From an uncultured delta proteobacterium (GTDB lineage Bacteria > Desulfobacterota > Syntrophia > Syntrophales > UBA8958), in assembly GCA_903885795.1 (NCBI GenBank), contig CAISJV010000011.1, positions 1 to 61,606 on the forward strand: a DNA stretch of 61,606 bases. Direction: 5' to 3'. A program made the position numbers and the translations under genes. Below the pieces are notes generated by a model. That model had not been told where the DNA came from and searched no databases. It worked only from the letters and a program-made list of their open reading frames with translations. Below are positions 34,920 through 43,455 of this stretch, piece by piece. The stretch's first letter is position 1. Each line of letters begins with the position of its first letter.

Positions 34920-34974
34920 GGTCAGGTTTACTTATTTACATTTGTCAATAAATGTCTTCTAAGTAAGCCTGACC
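34920..34974. repeat. inverted repeat downstream of the radical SAM gene
   Basis: GGTCAGGTTTACTTA (34920-34934) pairs with TAAGTAAGCCTGACC (34960-34974), with one G-T pair. The loop holds a weaker stem, ATTTACATTTG/CAATAAAT. It can serve as a terminator without a T-run, or may belong to a REP-type repeat. Confidence 0.45.
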
Positions 34975-35342
34975 CTATTCCCGCTAAAAGCCGTTTAAAA
35001 TTATAAAAGTTGCGTAAAGTCATATAAACCGTTTCATGTCTCTGATGTGACGATGGGCCATGACGACTTTTGGAGTCGGATAATTGGGGAGACATCCTGA
35101 TTCCGTCGAGTCTTATGTGGGGCCGCCATAGAAAATCATTCAATCTGTTTGCCTTAAAGGTGATTTTTTGTTAAGGGTAAAAGCCATGAAGGAAATAAAC
35201 GAAAAAACGGTGAAGAAAGTAAAGAAAGGCAATATAAGACGGCCCGAAATAATTATTAATATTTCATGGTCCTGATCGAACAATTATTGAATACGTATCG
35301 GGAACAGACATTAAAAGATAAGCAAGAATCGAGGGAGAGAAA
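34975..35342. other. intergenic region between the radical SAM gene and the 91-aa gene
   Basis: About 370 bases with no convincing gene. A 29-codon frame beginning at 35186 (MKEINEKTVKKVKKG, with AAGGG eight bases upstream) is the only one with a plausible ribosome site; it is too short to support. Confidence 0.4.
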
Positions 35343-35618
35343 ATGACCGATTATTGGGTAAAGATTACCGAAAAAGAAGACGAGGAGATCCGCCGTCACC
35401 ATTATCTTGTGGCGGCCAAAGATATCAAGGAGGCAAGAAAGGTGGCTCAGGAGTTCATCAAGCATTTCTGCGACGAAGACGACGAGCCTGAAGCCATTGA
35501 GGGTGGCTTTGCCTTCTGCAACCGGGCGATTACCGTGCATATCGCCGATATCAAGGAGACCACCCGGGAAGAATTCAAGGAATTCCTTCTGAAAACGCAC
35601 ACCATCGACTGGAAGTAA
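35343..35618 (+). CDS. small hypothetical protein
   Basis: A 91-residue, highly charged protein (MTDYWVKITEKEDEEIRRHH, then AAKDIKEARKVAQEFIKHF and an acidic CDEDDEPEA stretch). A ribosome site GAGGGAGAG precedes the ATG. The regular helix/strand pattern suggests a folded soluble protein. No family is recognised. Confidence 0.6.
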   Translation: MTDYWVKITEKEDEEIRRHHYLVAAKDIKEARKVAQEFIKHFCDEDDEPEAIEGGFAFCNRAITVHIADIKETTREEFKEFLLKTHTIDWK

Positions 35619-35649
35619 ATCCTCAGCTACAACCCCATCCCCGCTCCGA

Positions 35650-35741
35650 CCCTCCCCTTGGAGGGGAGGGGGCTAAATAGAGATACCGGCTTTCGCCGGT
35701 ATGGCAATTCCGATGTGCTTTTGAATTTTTACGAGGCCGTC
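35650..35741. repeat. cluster of palindromes and a shared repeat end
   Basis: CCCTCCCCT-TGG-AGGGGAGGG (35650-35670) and ATACCGGC-TTTC-GCCGGTAT (35683-35702) are perfect hairpins, followed by TTTTTACGAGGCCGTC (35726-35741), which matches the right end of the repeat at 31076-31091 with one difference. The cluster lies between converging genes and probably ends transcription from both sides. Confidence 0.5.
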
Positions 35742-35782
35742 ATATTTAAAAGCCGGCCGTCTGGTATTATTCCGGACGGTTA

Positions 35783-36841
35783 TCAGCGGTTTATCTTTTT
35801 GCCTTTCCCAGCTTTTTTCAGCTCAACGGACTGTACAGCATCTTCCGCCGCCCGGACGAGATCTGTCCCGATGTCGCTTGCCCATTTATCGTAAACCGGC
35901 TTTGTCTTGATCTTGAAGGCCTGGAACTGCTCCGGCGTCAGCAACGTAATCTCCATGCCGTTCTTTTTCAGGATGTCAAGAGAGCCGGCGCTTCCCGTGA
36001 GCCCTTCCCGAGCGGCATTTTTCTGCCAGTTTGCCGCTTCCCGGGCGGCTTTGCTGATGATCTCCTGGTCTATTCTGTCTAAGGCGTCCCATGTTTCCTT
36101 GCTGGCTGCAAAGATCAGCGGGTCAATCGCATAGTGCCAGAAGGTGATATATTTATTTGCCTCCCAGAGCCGGTAAGGGACCGTTATGGAGACGACGGGA
36201 TTTTCCTGTCCGTCCACCTTTCCCGCCCGGAGAGCGCTCAGGGCTTCTTCCCAGTTCATGGCCACCGGATCGGCCCCCAGGGCCTTGAATATGTCCATGA
36301 AGATTGGCGCCCCGACGATGCGGATCTTGAGACCCTGCATGTCTTCCGGGCTGTTAATAGGCCGTTTGCTGTTGGTGATTTCCCGGAAGCCGTTTTCTCC
36401 CCAGGCCAGGGCTACGACGCCTTTATTATTGAGAATATTAAAGACCTTTTTGCCGACCTTGCCGGTTTCCAGGGCGTCAACGGCCTGATATTCATTGTGG
36501 AACAGAAAAGGTAGGGAAAACAGGTTTAACTCTTTGACCATTGGGGACCAGTTGATAGTCGAGCCGAGGGCAAAATCGGCGGCGCCCTGCCGGAGAAGCA
36601 GGAACTCGTTGGTCTGTTTTCCCGCCAGGAGCTCACTGCGGAAGTAAGGTTTGATTACGATCCGTCCGTCCGTCCGCTTTTTCACCAGATCGGCGAACAT
36701 CTGGGCCCCCTGCCCCCAGGGGCTGGTCGGCTCGACGACGACGCTCATCCGGTACTCCGCCTTGTAAGCCGCCATAACCGGTGTGACCAGGGCAATAAAG
36801 ATGTAGCAACACACAACAAAACACACTACCATTTTTTTCAT
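35783..36841 (-). CDS. TRAP transporter substrate-binding protein (DctP family)
   Basis: A 352-residue periplasmic binding protein with signal peptide (residues 1-24, VMA-A cleavage). The DctP fold is shown by SELLAGKQTNEFLLLRQGAADFALGS, LFSLPFLFHNEYQAVDAL, MQGLKIRIVGAPIFMDIFKALGADPVAMNWEEALSALRAGKVDGQENP with the usual anion-binding Arg, and a Trp/Lys-rich C-terminus. The membrane subunits DctQ and DctM are absent from the window, so it is an orphan binding protein. It is transcribed 20 bases downstream of the transglutaminase-like gene. Confidence 0.9.
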   Translation of the reverse strand: MKKMVVCFVVCCYIFIALVTPVMAAYKAEYRMSVVVEPTSPWGQGAQMFADLVKKRTDGRIVIKPYFRSELLAGKQTNEFLLLRQGAADFALGSTINWSPMVKELNLFSLPFLFHNEYQAVDALETGKVGKKVFNILNNKGVVALAWGENGFREITNSKRPINSPEDMQGLKIRIVGAPIFMDIFKALGADPVAMNWEEALSALRAGKVDGQENPVVSITVPYRLWEANKYITFWHYAIDPLIFAASKETWDALDRIDQEIISKAAREAANWQKNAAREGLTGSAGSLDILKKNGMEITLLTPEQFQAFKIKTKPVYDKWASDIGTDLVRAAEDAVQSVELKKAGKGKKINR

Positions 36842-36861
36842 CTGAAAATATCCTCTTATGT

Positions 36862-37575
36862 TTAGATCTTTTCGCGAAGCCGCACTGACCGCCGGTCGTT
36901 TTCCGCTTCCCCCTCGAAGTCCCCGACGGCGTCCTTTTTGCCTTTCTGAAAATAGCCCCCGTAATGGGTCTCAAACATCTCGATGATCTTGTCGTATGGC
37001 ACATCGGCAAAGGCGCCGTGATCCGTCACATACTCCATATGCCGACGTCCGTCCACATCGTAAGGATGAAAAATGGCGTCGTTTTCTCCGTCGAAATCCA
37101 GGGGCTTGACGTGAAAGCGTTCACAGAGGGAGCGGTTGAAGGTCGGGGTGACCTTGAGCCAGCGGCCGTTGAGCATAAATTCCGTATAGCCGTGATAGAT
37201 GAACAGGTCGGTCTTCATGATCTGCCTCAGACGCTCCGTCGTGAGGTGATTACGGACGTCGGCGAAGCGCAGGCGGCTGGGGATGCCTGCCGCCCTTCCT
37301 GCGGCGGCAAGGACGATGGCTTTGGCGACGCAGTAGCCGTAACCCTTGCCGATGATCACACTGGCCCGGAAGGCTTCCGGGGTAAAGTCGATCCGGTAGG
37401 GATCGTATTGAATTTCGTCGCGGACGGCATTGTATAGCTTAATAGCCTTTTCTTTTTGAGAGCTTGCACCTTCTATTGCCTGGTCGGTGAAGGTGACAAC
37501 CTCCGACGAATCACTGTCAATAAATTCAGTAGGCTGTAAAAATTCGGCGATAGTTGGACCATCAACTTTTTCCAT
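36862..37575 (-). CDS. transglutaminase-like domain protein
   Basis: A 237-residue cytoplasmic protein of the transglutaminase-like (papain-fold) family. The core is ASVIIGKGYGYCVAKAIVLAAAGRAAGIPSRL with the likely nucleophile Cys, followed by HGYTEFMLNGRWLKVTPTFN with the His. The acid usually found after the His is replaced by a Thr/Asn context. No signal peptide is seen. The start at MEKVDGP is preferred, ten residues into the frame. It may be a protease or an amidase; with the TRAP binding protein it forms a two-gene unit. Confidence 0.78.
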   Translation of the reverse strand: MEKVDGPTIAEFLQPTEFIDSDSSEVVTFTDQAIEGASSQKEKAIKLYNAVRDEIQYDPYRIDFTPEAFRASVIIGKGYGYCVAKAIVLAAAGRAAGIPSRLRFADVRNHLTTERLRQIMKTDLFIYHGYTEFMLNGRWLKVTPTFNRSLCERFHVKPLDFDGENDAIFHPYDVDGRRHMEYVTDHGAFADVPYDKIIEMFETHYGGYFQKGKKDAVGDFEGEAENDRRSVRLREKI

Positions 37576-37740
37576 AGCAATTTCCACTCCTTCTCCCTTT
37601 ATCATTGCTCATCGAGGCTTACTTTAAGCCATGCCCGATGCCGGGTGCGACAATACTGGCCGCGAGTATGGGCAATAAAGGACCGGGTGTCAAGAGGTTA
37701 ATAAATTTCCCGCCACCCGTGGCGGAGAGATTCATTGTCA

Positions 37741-37769
37741 TTGACTTACCTGCGCCATGTTCCTATACT
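37741..37769 (+). promoter_or_regulatory. sigma-70 type promoter of the membrane protein/WD40-caspase unit
   Basis: TTGACT at 37741-37746 and TATACT at 37764-37769 with a 17-base spacer, 28 bases before the ATG of the membrane protein gene, which itself has AAAGGAG upstream. Confidence 0.65.
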
Positions 37770-37797
37770 CGCCAGGCAATAAAAGGAGATAACCTGT

Positions 37798-38334
37798 ATG
37801 CCGGAGATCGCCTATACAACCTTTGGAAGAAACGCCCTTTTGATCGGACTGATCAGCCACGTTGCGGCCATCCTTGTCGCGATGACGTCCGCTTCCGGGG
37901 GGTTACTTTTTTTTCGCATCGTCTTTCTTTTCTCCTGTCTTGTCCTCGTTATGGGTGCATATGGGGAACTGAGGAACAGAGGCTATAATCCTTTGAAAGA
38001 CTGGAGATTCCACGTAATCGCAGCATTAACTGTTTTCCCTTTGCTTGGGCCTTTAATTGTGTCGGGACTCCTATACAGTCTCCAGAAAAGAGGTCAGGAA
38101 GTGCGAGTTCGCGTATCAGGCCTGTTTTCTGCCATATTTAGAATGAAGGCGAACGCGCTGGTTCTTTTTGTGTTGATCATTGCACTTTTTCTTTTATTTG
38201 CAGTCATCCACAGCCGGCACGACCCTTATTTTAAAAGGCGGGTTTTAAACGGTCTGTCAACGCAGTCTGTTTTAGTTGCTGAGCAACATGAGAACAAGGA
38301 TTCCAGACGGGGTTTAATGATTGATGATACATGA
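37798..38334 (+). CDS. hypothetical membrane protein upstream of the WD40-caspase gene
   Basis: A 178-residue protein with about four transmembrane helices (roughly residues 13-33, 36-53, 70-92 and 116-136) and a hydrophilic C-terminal tail of about 40 residues. The topology suggests both ends on the same side. No family is recognised. It has its own promoter and ribosome site and its stop codon lies about 10 bases before the start of the WD40-caspase gene, so the two are probably co-expressed. Confidence 0.65.
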   Translation: MPEIAYTTFGRNALLIGLISHVAAILVAMTSASGGLLFFRIVFLFSCLVLVMGAYGELRNRGYNPLKDWRFHVIAALTVFPLLGPLIVSGLLYSLQKRGQEVRVRVSGLFSAIFRMKANALVLFVLIIALFLLFAVIHSRHDPYFKRRVLNGLSTQSVLVAEQHENKDSRRGLMIDDT

Positions 38335-38345
38335 ACGGGGAAAAT

Positions 38346-41300
38346 ATGCTTAGATTCAAGAGGTTATTTTGTTTTTTGTCGGTCTGCATTGGAATTATTT
38401 TTATGATATCCATAAGTTCATCTTCCGCGTTTGCCGAGGAAAAGCCGGAGATATTTGTGCAGTTGGGGCATTCGGGAGTGAACTCGGTGGCCTTTTCCGC
38501 AGATGGGAAATATGCCCTCTCAGCCGGGGATATGACGGTCAAGCTCTGGGATATCGGCATGTGGAGAGAGATTCGCACCTTTACCGGACATGCTGCCTTT
38601 GTGGCCTCGGCGGTCTTTTCTCCTGATGAACGCTTTCTCCTGTCCTGCGGAATGGACAGAAAGATCATTCTTTGGGACGTGGCGACAGGGAAACAGGTCA
38701 GAACGTTCACGGGTCATACCAAAGGGGTCTTTGCCGCCGTCTTTTCCCCTGATGGAAAATCTATCGCATCAGGCGGCTCAGGGAAAATGACACCTACGGA
38801 TACGACCAAGTCAGACGCTACCATAAGATTCTGGGATGTTGCCTCCGGTCGGGAGTACAAAAGATTAAACGGTCATACCGGTACCGTTCGTTCACTGACC
38901 TTTTCACCGGATGGCAGATTGCTGGCATCCGGCAGTTGGGATAAAACCATCAAACTCTGGGATGTTACCAGTGGTACGGAGATACGAACATTTTCCGGTC
39001 ACGCTGATGGGATAAATGCCGTAGTGTTTTCACCGGACGGGAAGTATCTGCTTTCGGCCGGTACCAGGGATAAAACTGTCAGGTACTGGGAGGTTGAGAC
39101 CGGCAGAGAAATTGCCATATTACGGGGGCATACGAAAGAAGTCACCTCGGTGGCCTTTTCACCGGATGGGCGGACCGCCGTGTCAGGGAGTTGGGACCGG
39201 ACCGTCAAGGTGTGGGATCTTGTCGGCTTTACAGAGTTGAAGTCCCTGCCAGCCAGCTCGGGCGAGGAAAGTTCAATTTTTTCCGTTGCCTTCTCGCGCG
39301 ATGGACGATATCTCCTTGCAGGCAGCCGCAACATGTCCCTTTGGGATGTTGAATCTGCAAAGGAGATACACAAGCTGGAAGGCATGGTCACGTGGGTCAA
39401 CTCTGTCGCCGTTGCTCCCAACGGTGAATACGTGCTGTCCGGTTATTCTGATGGCGCCATACATCTGTGGGATAGCAGCACCGGTAAAAGGCTCAGAACA
39501 TTCCGTGGCGCCAAGGGTATAATCTCTTCGCTGGCCTTTGCGCCGGATGGCAGGTCCATGCTGGACTGCCGGCTGAACGGGCCGCTGACGCTGCAAGAAG
39601 TGGAAACCGGCAAAGAACTGCGGCAGTTAGCCGGGCAAGGGGCCGCAGCCTTTTCTCGGGATGGGAAATGGATTGTGTCAGGCAGTGCCGATAATCGTCT
39701 CAAACTGTGGGATACAACAACCGGGCGCGATGTAAAAAGCTTTGCCGCCCATACCGATAAAATCCTTTCCGTCGCGTTCTCTCCGGACGGCAGATTAATC
39801 GTATCGGGAAGCCGCGATAAAACGGTCAGGCTGTGGGATATCGAATCAGGTCGTGAACTGCGTGTTTTTGCGGATTTTCGCTATCATGTGAATTCGGTGG
39901 CGTTCTCTCCGGATGGGAAATTGGTGCTTGCCGGGAGTAATGACAACACCGCCAAACTCTTTGAGATCGCAAGCGGCAGGCAGCTACAGATATGGAAGGA
40001 TATCGCCATATCCTCGGTGGCGTTCTCTCCTGACGGAGCATATGCTCTGACCGCGGGATTTGACGGCATTCCGAAGCTCCTGGAGGTTGCCACCGGCAAG
40101 CTGGTCATGAGCTTCGAGGGCCACAAACTGAGGGTCTATTCCGCCGTTTTCACCGCTGACGGCAAACGGATTATTACCGGCAGCGGGGATGGCACCGTGC
40201 GGCTATGGGATGTGGCGAGCGGCCGCGAAATCAGCCAGTCTATCGGCTTCACCAATGGCGAATGGATTGTTATCACGCCGGAAGGGTACTATAACTCCTC
40301 GGCCCGGGGGCATGAATACCTCAACATCCGCAGGGACAACAAGGTTTACGGTATTGACCAGTTCTATGATGTCTTTTACCGCCCCGACATCGTATCGGCA
40401 AAGCTCAAAGGTGAGAATATCAAGGGTCTGGTCACCCTTACGGTTGACGAGGCGATCAATAATCCGCCTCCTACGGTGAAGTTTTCTGCTGTCCCCAACC
40501 AGACCAGTGCTCTAAAGGTAAAGGTCTGTTATCAGGTGCAAAGTACCGGTGGCGGCATCGGCGAGGTGCGTCTTTTCCAGAACGGCAAACTGATCAAGTC
40601 CGATGGATTCTACCGTGAAGTTGCGGTCCGGAGCACAACGGCGCCTCTCAAGCTGGCTGCGTTGAACAGCAGGGCTGTCTACCAGGACATGCGCTCCCTG
40701 ACCGTGAAGGAAAAGCAGAGTCCTGGCGCCGAAGTTGTGCGGCCCAAGGGTGAGCTGGTTGACGAATGTGTGGAGCTGGAAACGATTGCCGGCGAGAACG
40801 AGATCGGCCTGACCGCCTTCAACGCCCCCAACACCGTGCAGAGCGTAATGGGCGCCGCCCGATTCATCTCCACCAGGAAGCAGGATGAACCGCGGCTCTA
40901 CATCCTGTCAGTCGGTATTGACCGTTATCGCGACGCCTCCATCAATCTGAAGTATGCGGCCAAGGATGCCAAAGACTTCATCACCCAACTGGCAGACAAG
41001 GCCGTAACCATCTACAAGCCGTCAAACATTCACCTGACCAGCCTCGTCAATGAGCAGGCCGACAAACAGAATATCCTGGCAACCATCGAAAAACTGGCTT
41101 CCCAGGTGCAACATGGCGATAGCTTCATCTTCTTCAATGCCTCTCACGGCGTGCTGTTACAGAGCCAATACTATATCGTGACCAGCAGTTTCGATGGCAG
41201 GCTGGACAGCAGCGCCAGTCTGATCAGCTCCAACGAGATCGTCGAGGTGTCCAAAAAAATCAAATCCCTGGCGCAACTGTTTATCTTTGACACCTGCCAT

Positions 41301-41633
41301 GCCGGTGGTGTGGATACCATTGTCAGCGGCCTTTATGACGCCCGGATGTCGGTGCTGGCCAAAAAGATGGGGCTCCACGTCTATGCCTCGGCGGGCAGCG
41401 TACAGACTGCCCTGGACGGCTACCAGGGCAACGGTCTTTATACCCATACTTTGCTCGCGGGACTGAAAAACGGTGCGGCGGTGGACAAGGACAAGACCGG
41501 CACGGTGACGGTCAAAAGCCTGGGAATATACTCAAAGGAGATGACCACGGAGCTTTCCAGCAAACTCGGCCATCCCCAGACGCCGCTGATCATCAATTTC
41601 GGCAAAGACAGCAAGCTGTTTGAGGTGCGCTAA
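38346..41633 (+). CDS. exported WD40-repeat caspase-family peptidase
   Basis: A 1095-residue exported protein. A signal peptide (MLRFKRLF, hydrophobic core, SSAFA cleavage) precedes about 14 WD40 repeats (residues about 35-635; repeated SVAFSPDGK and KLWDV units), forming one or two beta-propellers. A beta-sandwich-like linker follows, then a peptidase C14 domain (about 845-1090) beginning RLYILSVGIDRYRD. Its catalytic dyad is His934 in NASHG (usually GHG) and Cys984 in FDTCHAGG. Bacterial caspase-like enzymes cut after Arg/Lys or Asp, but this one acts outside the cytoplasm. ATG 38346 is preferred because GGGGA precedes it; ATG 38331, overlapping the previous stop, is the alternative. Confidence 0.85.
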   Translation: MLRFKRLFCFLSVCIGIIFMISISSSSAFAEEKPEIFVQLGHSGVNSVAFSADGKYALSAGDMTVKLWDIGMWREIRTFTGHAAFVASAVFSPDERFLLSCGMDRKIILWDVATGKQVRTFTGHTKGVFAAVFSPDGKSIASGGSGKMTPTDTTKSDATIRFWDVASGREYKRLNGHTGTVRSLTFSPDGRLLASGSWDKTIKLWDVTSGTEIRTFSGHADGINAVVFSPDGKYLLSAGTRDKTVRYWEVETGREIAILRGHTKEVTSVAFSPDGRTAVSGSWDRTVKVWDLVGFTELKSLPASSGEESSIFSVAFSRDGRYLLAGSRNMSLWDVESAKEIHKLEGMVTWVNSVAVAPNGEYVLSGYSDGAIHLWDSSTGKRLRTFRGAKGIISSLAFAPDGRSMLDCRLNGPLTLQEVETGKELRQLAGQGAAAFSRDGKWIVSGSADNRLKLWDTTTGRDVKSFAAHTDKILSVAFSPDGRLIVSGSRDKTVRLWDIESGRELRVFADFRYHVNSVAFSPDGKLVLAGSNDNTAKLFEIASGRQLQIWKDIAISSVAFSPDGAYALTAGFDGIPKLLEVATGKLVMSFEGHKLRVYSAVFTADGKRIITGSGDGTVRLWDVASGREISQSIGFTNGEWIVITPEGYYNSSARGHEYLNIRRDNKVYGIDQFYDVFYRPDIVSAKLKGENIKGLVTLTVDEAINNPPPTVKFSAVPNQTSALKVKVCYQVQSTGGGIGEVRLFQNGKLIKSDGFYREVAVRSTTAPLKLAALNSRAVYQDMRSLTVKEKQSPGAEVVRPKGELVDECVELETIAGENEIGLTAFNAPNTVQSVMGAARFISTRKQDEPRLYILSVGIDRYRDASINLKYAAKDAKDFITQLADKAVTIYKPSNIHLTSLVNEQADKQNILATIEKLASQVQHGDSFIFFNASHGVLLQSQYYIVTSSFDGRLDSSASLISSNEIVEVSKKIKSLAQLFIFDTCHAGGVDTIVSGLYDARMSVLAKKMGLHVYASAGSVQTALDGYQGNGLYTHTLLAGLKNGAAVDKDKTGTVTVKSLGIYSKEMTTELSSKLGHPQTPLIINFGKDSKLFEVR

Positions 41634-41652
41634 AGGGTGTGAGAGAGGCGCC

Positions 41653-42861
41653 CTAAGTCAATGTCTTATCAGACAGGCTTCTGACCCCGTCTTCCCAAAT
41701 GGCCGTCATCCGTGAGCCGATTTCACGGAACTCGGGATGATCGTCGCTATATTTCGGAATCAGCAGCCTTGTCTGCATGACAGCGTCGGCAACCCCCTCG
41801 ATAATCTCCCCAATCGTTTTGACAGGCAGCAACAGGTGGGTTATCGCAAACTGTTCCAGCATCTTGCGGGGCCACCATTTCTTGGCGCCCGCCAGCAACA
41901 GCGCCGGCACATCCTGGCGGATATAGGCTGTAGTTGTTATCACATCGTAAACCGGTGCCAAGGTTACCTGCGCCGATGGGGATGGATAGAGAACGCCGAA
42001 ATTCTTCAGGTGTGCGTCGCCGTTTCTTACCATAACCGACAGTACCAGCATGGCGAAGAACTGCTTCCTGGCCGCCATCAGATGACGGTCCGATATAAAA
42101 TCACCGATGCTGCGCGCCACCCTTTCATAGCTGCTGCCATATTTTCGGGAAGCCCCCACCCCTTGCAGGGCGCACATGTCTTCGAATCCCAAAGGCCGGT
42201 TGTCAATCGGGTTCACATCAAACCGCTTCATGACAAACAGACCGCCGTTATCGGAAAGATAAAACTCCGGAACCGGCAAGCCGGCAAGTTTGACAGCCGA
42301 CATGCAGAAGAATTCATTTGCCGCAAGTTGAGGATAATCCGTCCCCCAGGACTTGACGATATATCCGGCAGAGGCGATGGTTCCCCGCTGGGTCGCATCC
42401 AGCATGACCTTGGGTTGCACACCCGAAATGCCCGACCGCAGGGCGTAACGGGAGGTCAGTTCGTGAAAGAGTTCTGTCGTATCCGGGTAAGATAACAGCT
42501 CTTCGAGAGATTCAGGACTCTCGACCAGGCCGGGCGCTGCGGCCCCCGGCAGGGAGAAACGATTACGCCCCACTTGATTTCCACCCGTCACCCGGAGGAT
42601 GGATAGGTCGTCATCGCCGATCACCTTGGCAATCGCCTGGCGGATGGCAGCAAGCAACGCCCCCTCCGGCAGATTCATCTGAAAAATCGGGTGCAGTTCC
42701 GGGATCGCCCAGCTTTCCATTCGGACCGGCATCGTCAGCGACACCGCCGCATCGGCGCTTTCTGCGGAGTAGTTGAACACATAACGCGGACCATCCTGCC
42801 GTGACAGACGACCTGCCAGCGTTTCATCCGCCCATACCGAAAGCTCCGCAACCCCGTCCAT
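41653..42861 (-). CDS. hipA: HipA-type serine/threonine kinase toxin
   Basis: A 402-residue HipA family protein. The N-terminal domain is followed by the kinase core with SGVQPKVML (ATP-loop region), RNGDAHLKNFGVLY (catalytic Asp and Asn) and LAPVYDVITTT (metal-binding Asp). In E. coli, HipA phosphorylates glutamyl-tRNA synthetase and causes persistence; other HipA proteins have different targets. Its start codon shares one base with the stop of the antitoxin gene, the normal hipBA order. Confidence 0.92.
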   Translation of the reverse strand: MDGVAELSVWADETLAGRLSRQDGPRYVFNYSAESADAAVSLTMPVRMESWAIPELHPIFQMNLPEGALLAAIRQAIAKVIGDDDLSILRVTGGNQVGRNRFSLPGAAAPGLVESPESLEELLSYPDTTELFHELTSRYALRSGISGVQPKVMLDATQRGTIASAGYIVKSWGTDYPQLAANEFFCMSAVKLAGLPVPEFYLSDNGGLFVMKRFDVNPIDNRPLGFEDMCALQGVGASRKYGSSYERVARSIGDFISDRHLMAARKQFFAMLVLSVMVRNGDAHLKNFGVLYPSPSAQVTLAPVYDVITTTAYIRQDVPALLLAGAKKWWPRKMLEQFAITHLLLPVKTIGEIIEGVADAVMQTRLLIPKYSDDHPEFREIGSRMTAIWEDGVRSLSDKTLT

Positions 42862-43103
42862 CAGTTACCCTCCGCACGGAGTTCTTCAAGGGTAGGCGGT
42901 CTGCCCGCCGGGCGGATGCGTAGCTCAAGTCCCAGAAACTCCAGTATCCGGATCAGCTTGCGCACGCCAATCTCCTGGATGGCGCCGTTTTCGATCTGTC
43001 CAATGGTTGTACGGCTCATTCCCAATGTCGTGGCAATTTCGCCCTGGGTGATCCGGCGCGCCTTGCGGGCCTTTTTGATTTGTTCGCCAATTTCGATAAG
43101 CAT
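42861..43103 (-). CDS. hipB: HipB-type XRE-family antitoxin
   Basis: An 80-residue helix-turn-helix protein (ARKARRITQGEIATTLGMSRTTIGQIENG). The C-terminal part (LIRILEFLGLELRIRP) matches HipB-type dimerisation. It represses its own operon together with HipA. No ribosome site precedes the ATG, and the promoter places transcription start at the ATG, so the mRNA is probably leaderless. Confidence 0.9.
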   Translation of the reverse strand: MLIEIGEQIKKARKARRITQGEIATTLGMSRTTIGQIENGAIQEIGVRKLIRILEFLGLELRIRPAGRPPTLEELRAEGN

Positions 43104-43107
43104 GTTT

Positions 43108-43163
43108 GCATCATATGCGAATCATATTTGGATTGCAAGCATAAAATGATTTATATGTGATGC
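43108..43163 (-). promoter_or_regulatory. hipBA promoter and operator
   Basis: On the minus strand, TTGCAA (43133-43138), 17 bases and TATGAT (43110-43115) form a promoter whose -10 box ends only 6 bases before the hipB ATG. An imperfect inverted repeat, GCATCATAT at 43108 and ATATGTGATGC ending at 43163, overlaps both boxes and is the likely HipB operator. Confidence 0.55.
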
Positions 43164-43317
43164 ATTGTGATTAGCGGCAGGACTCCGAATCCCGATGCTC
43201 GTCAGGAGGGGAAGTGTTTACATGGTTTACGTCTGCTGCAGTTTCGCCCAGTGACAAGTTGTCGACAAAACGTCGACATCTCACTCGTCTCATGCACACG
43301 CCCGCGGATGAGCATTG

Positions 43318-43358
43318 TTATCACGTTTATTATCACGTTAATTGGCTATTATCGCGTT
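43318..43358. repeat. three short direct repeats between hipB and higA
   Basis: TTATCACGTT at 43318-43327 and 43330-43339, and TTATCGCGTT at 43349-43358, with spacings of 12 and 19. They lie in the 350-base region between the two antitoxin genes, which holds no recognisable gene. They may be regulator binding sites or remnants of an iteron-like array. Confidence 0.4.
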
Positions 43359-43455
43359 TCCTCCATTTCGCCCCGCGCCCGGTTCCCAAGGCTTCTATCT
43401 TACCTTCCCTCAATATTTCTGTTAGTGGCAGCTATCCGGAATTTCCGGAACGGTG

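Noticed and set aside
35186-35275. 29-codon lysine-rich frame with a weak ribosome site
   Set aside because: Too short to be supported without conservation data; codon content could arise by chance in this AT-rich gap.
43318-43358. CRISPR-like or plasmid iteron array
   Set aside because: Only three 10-base repeats with unequal spacing, without replication initiator or Cas genes. No CRISPR array was seen anywhere in the window.
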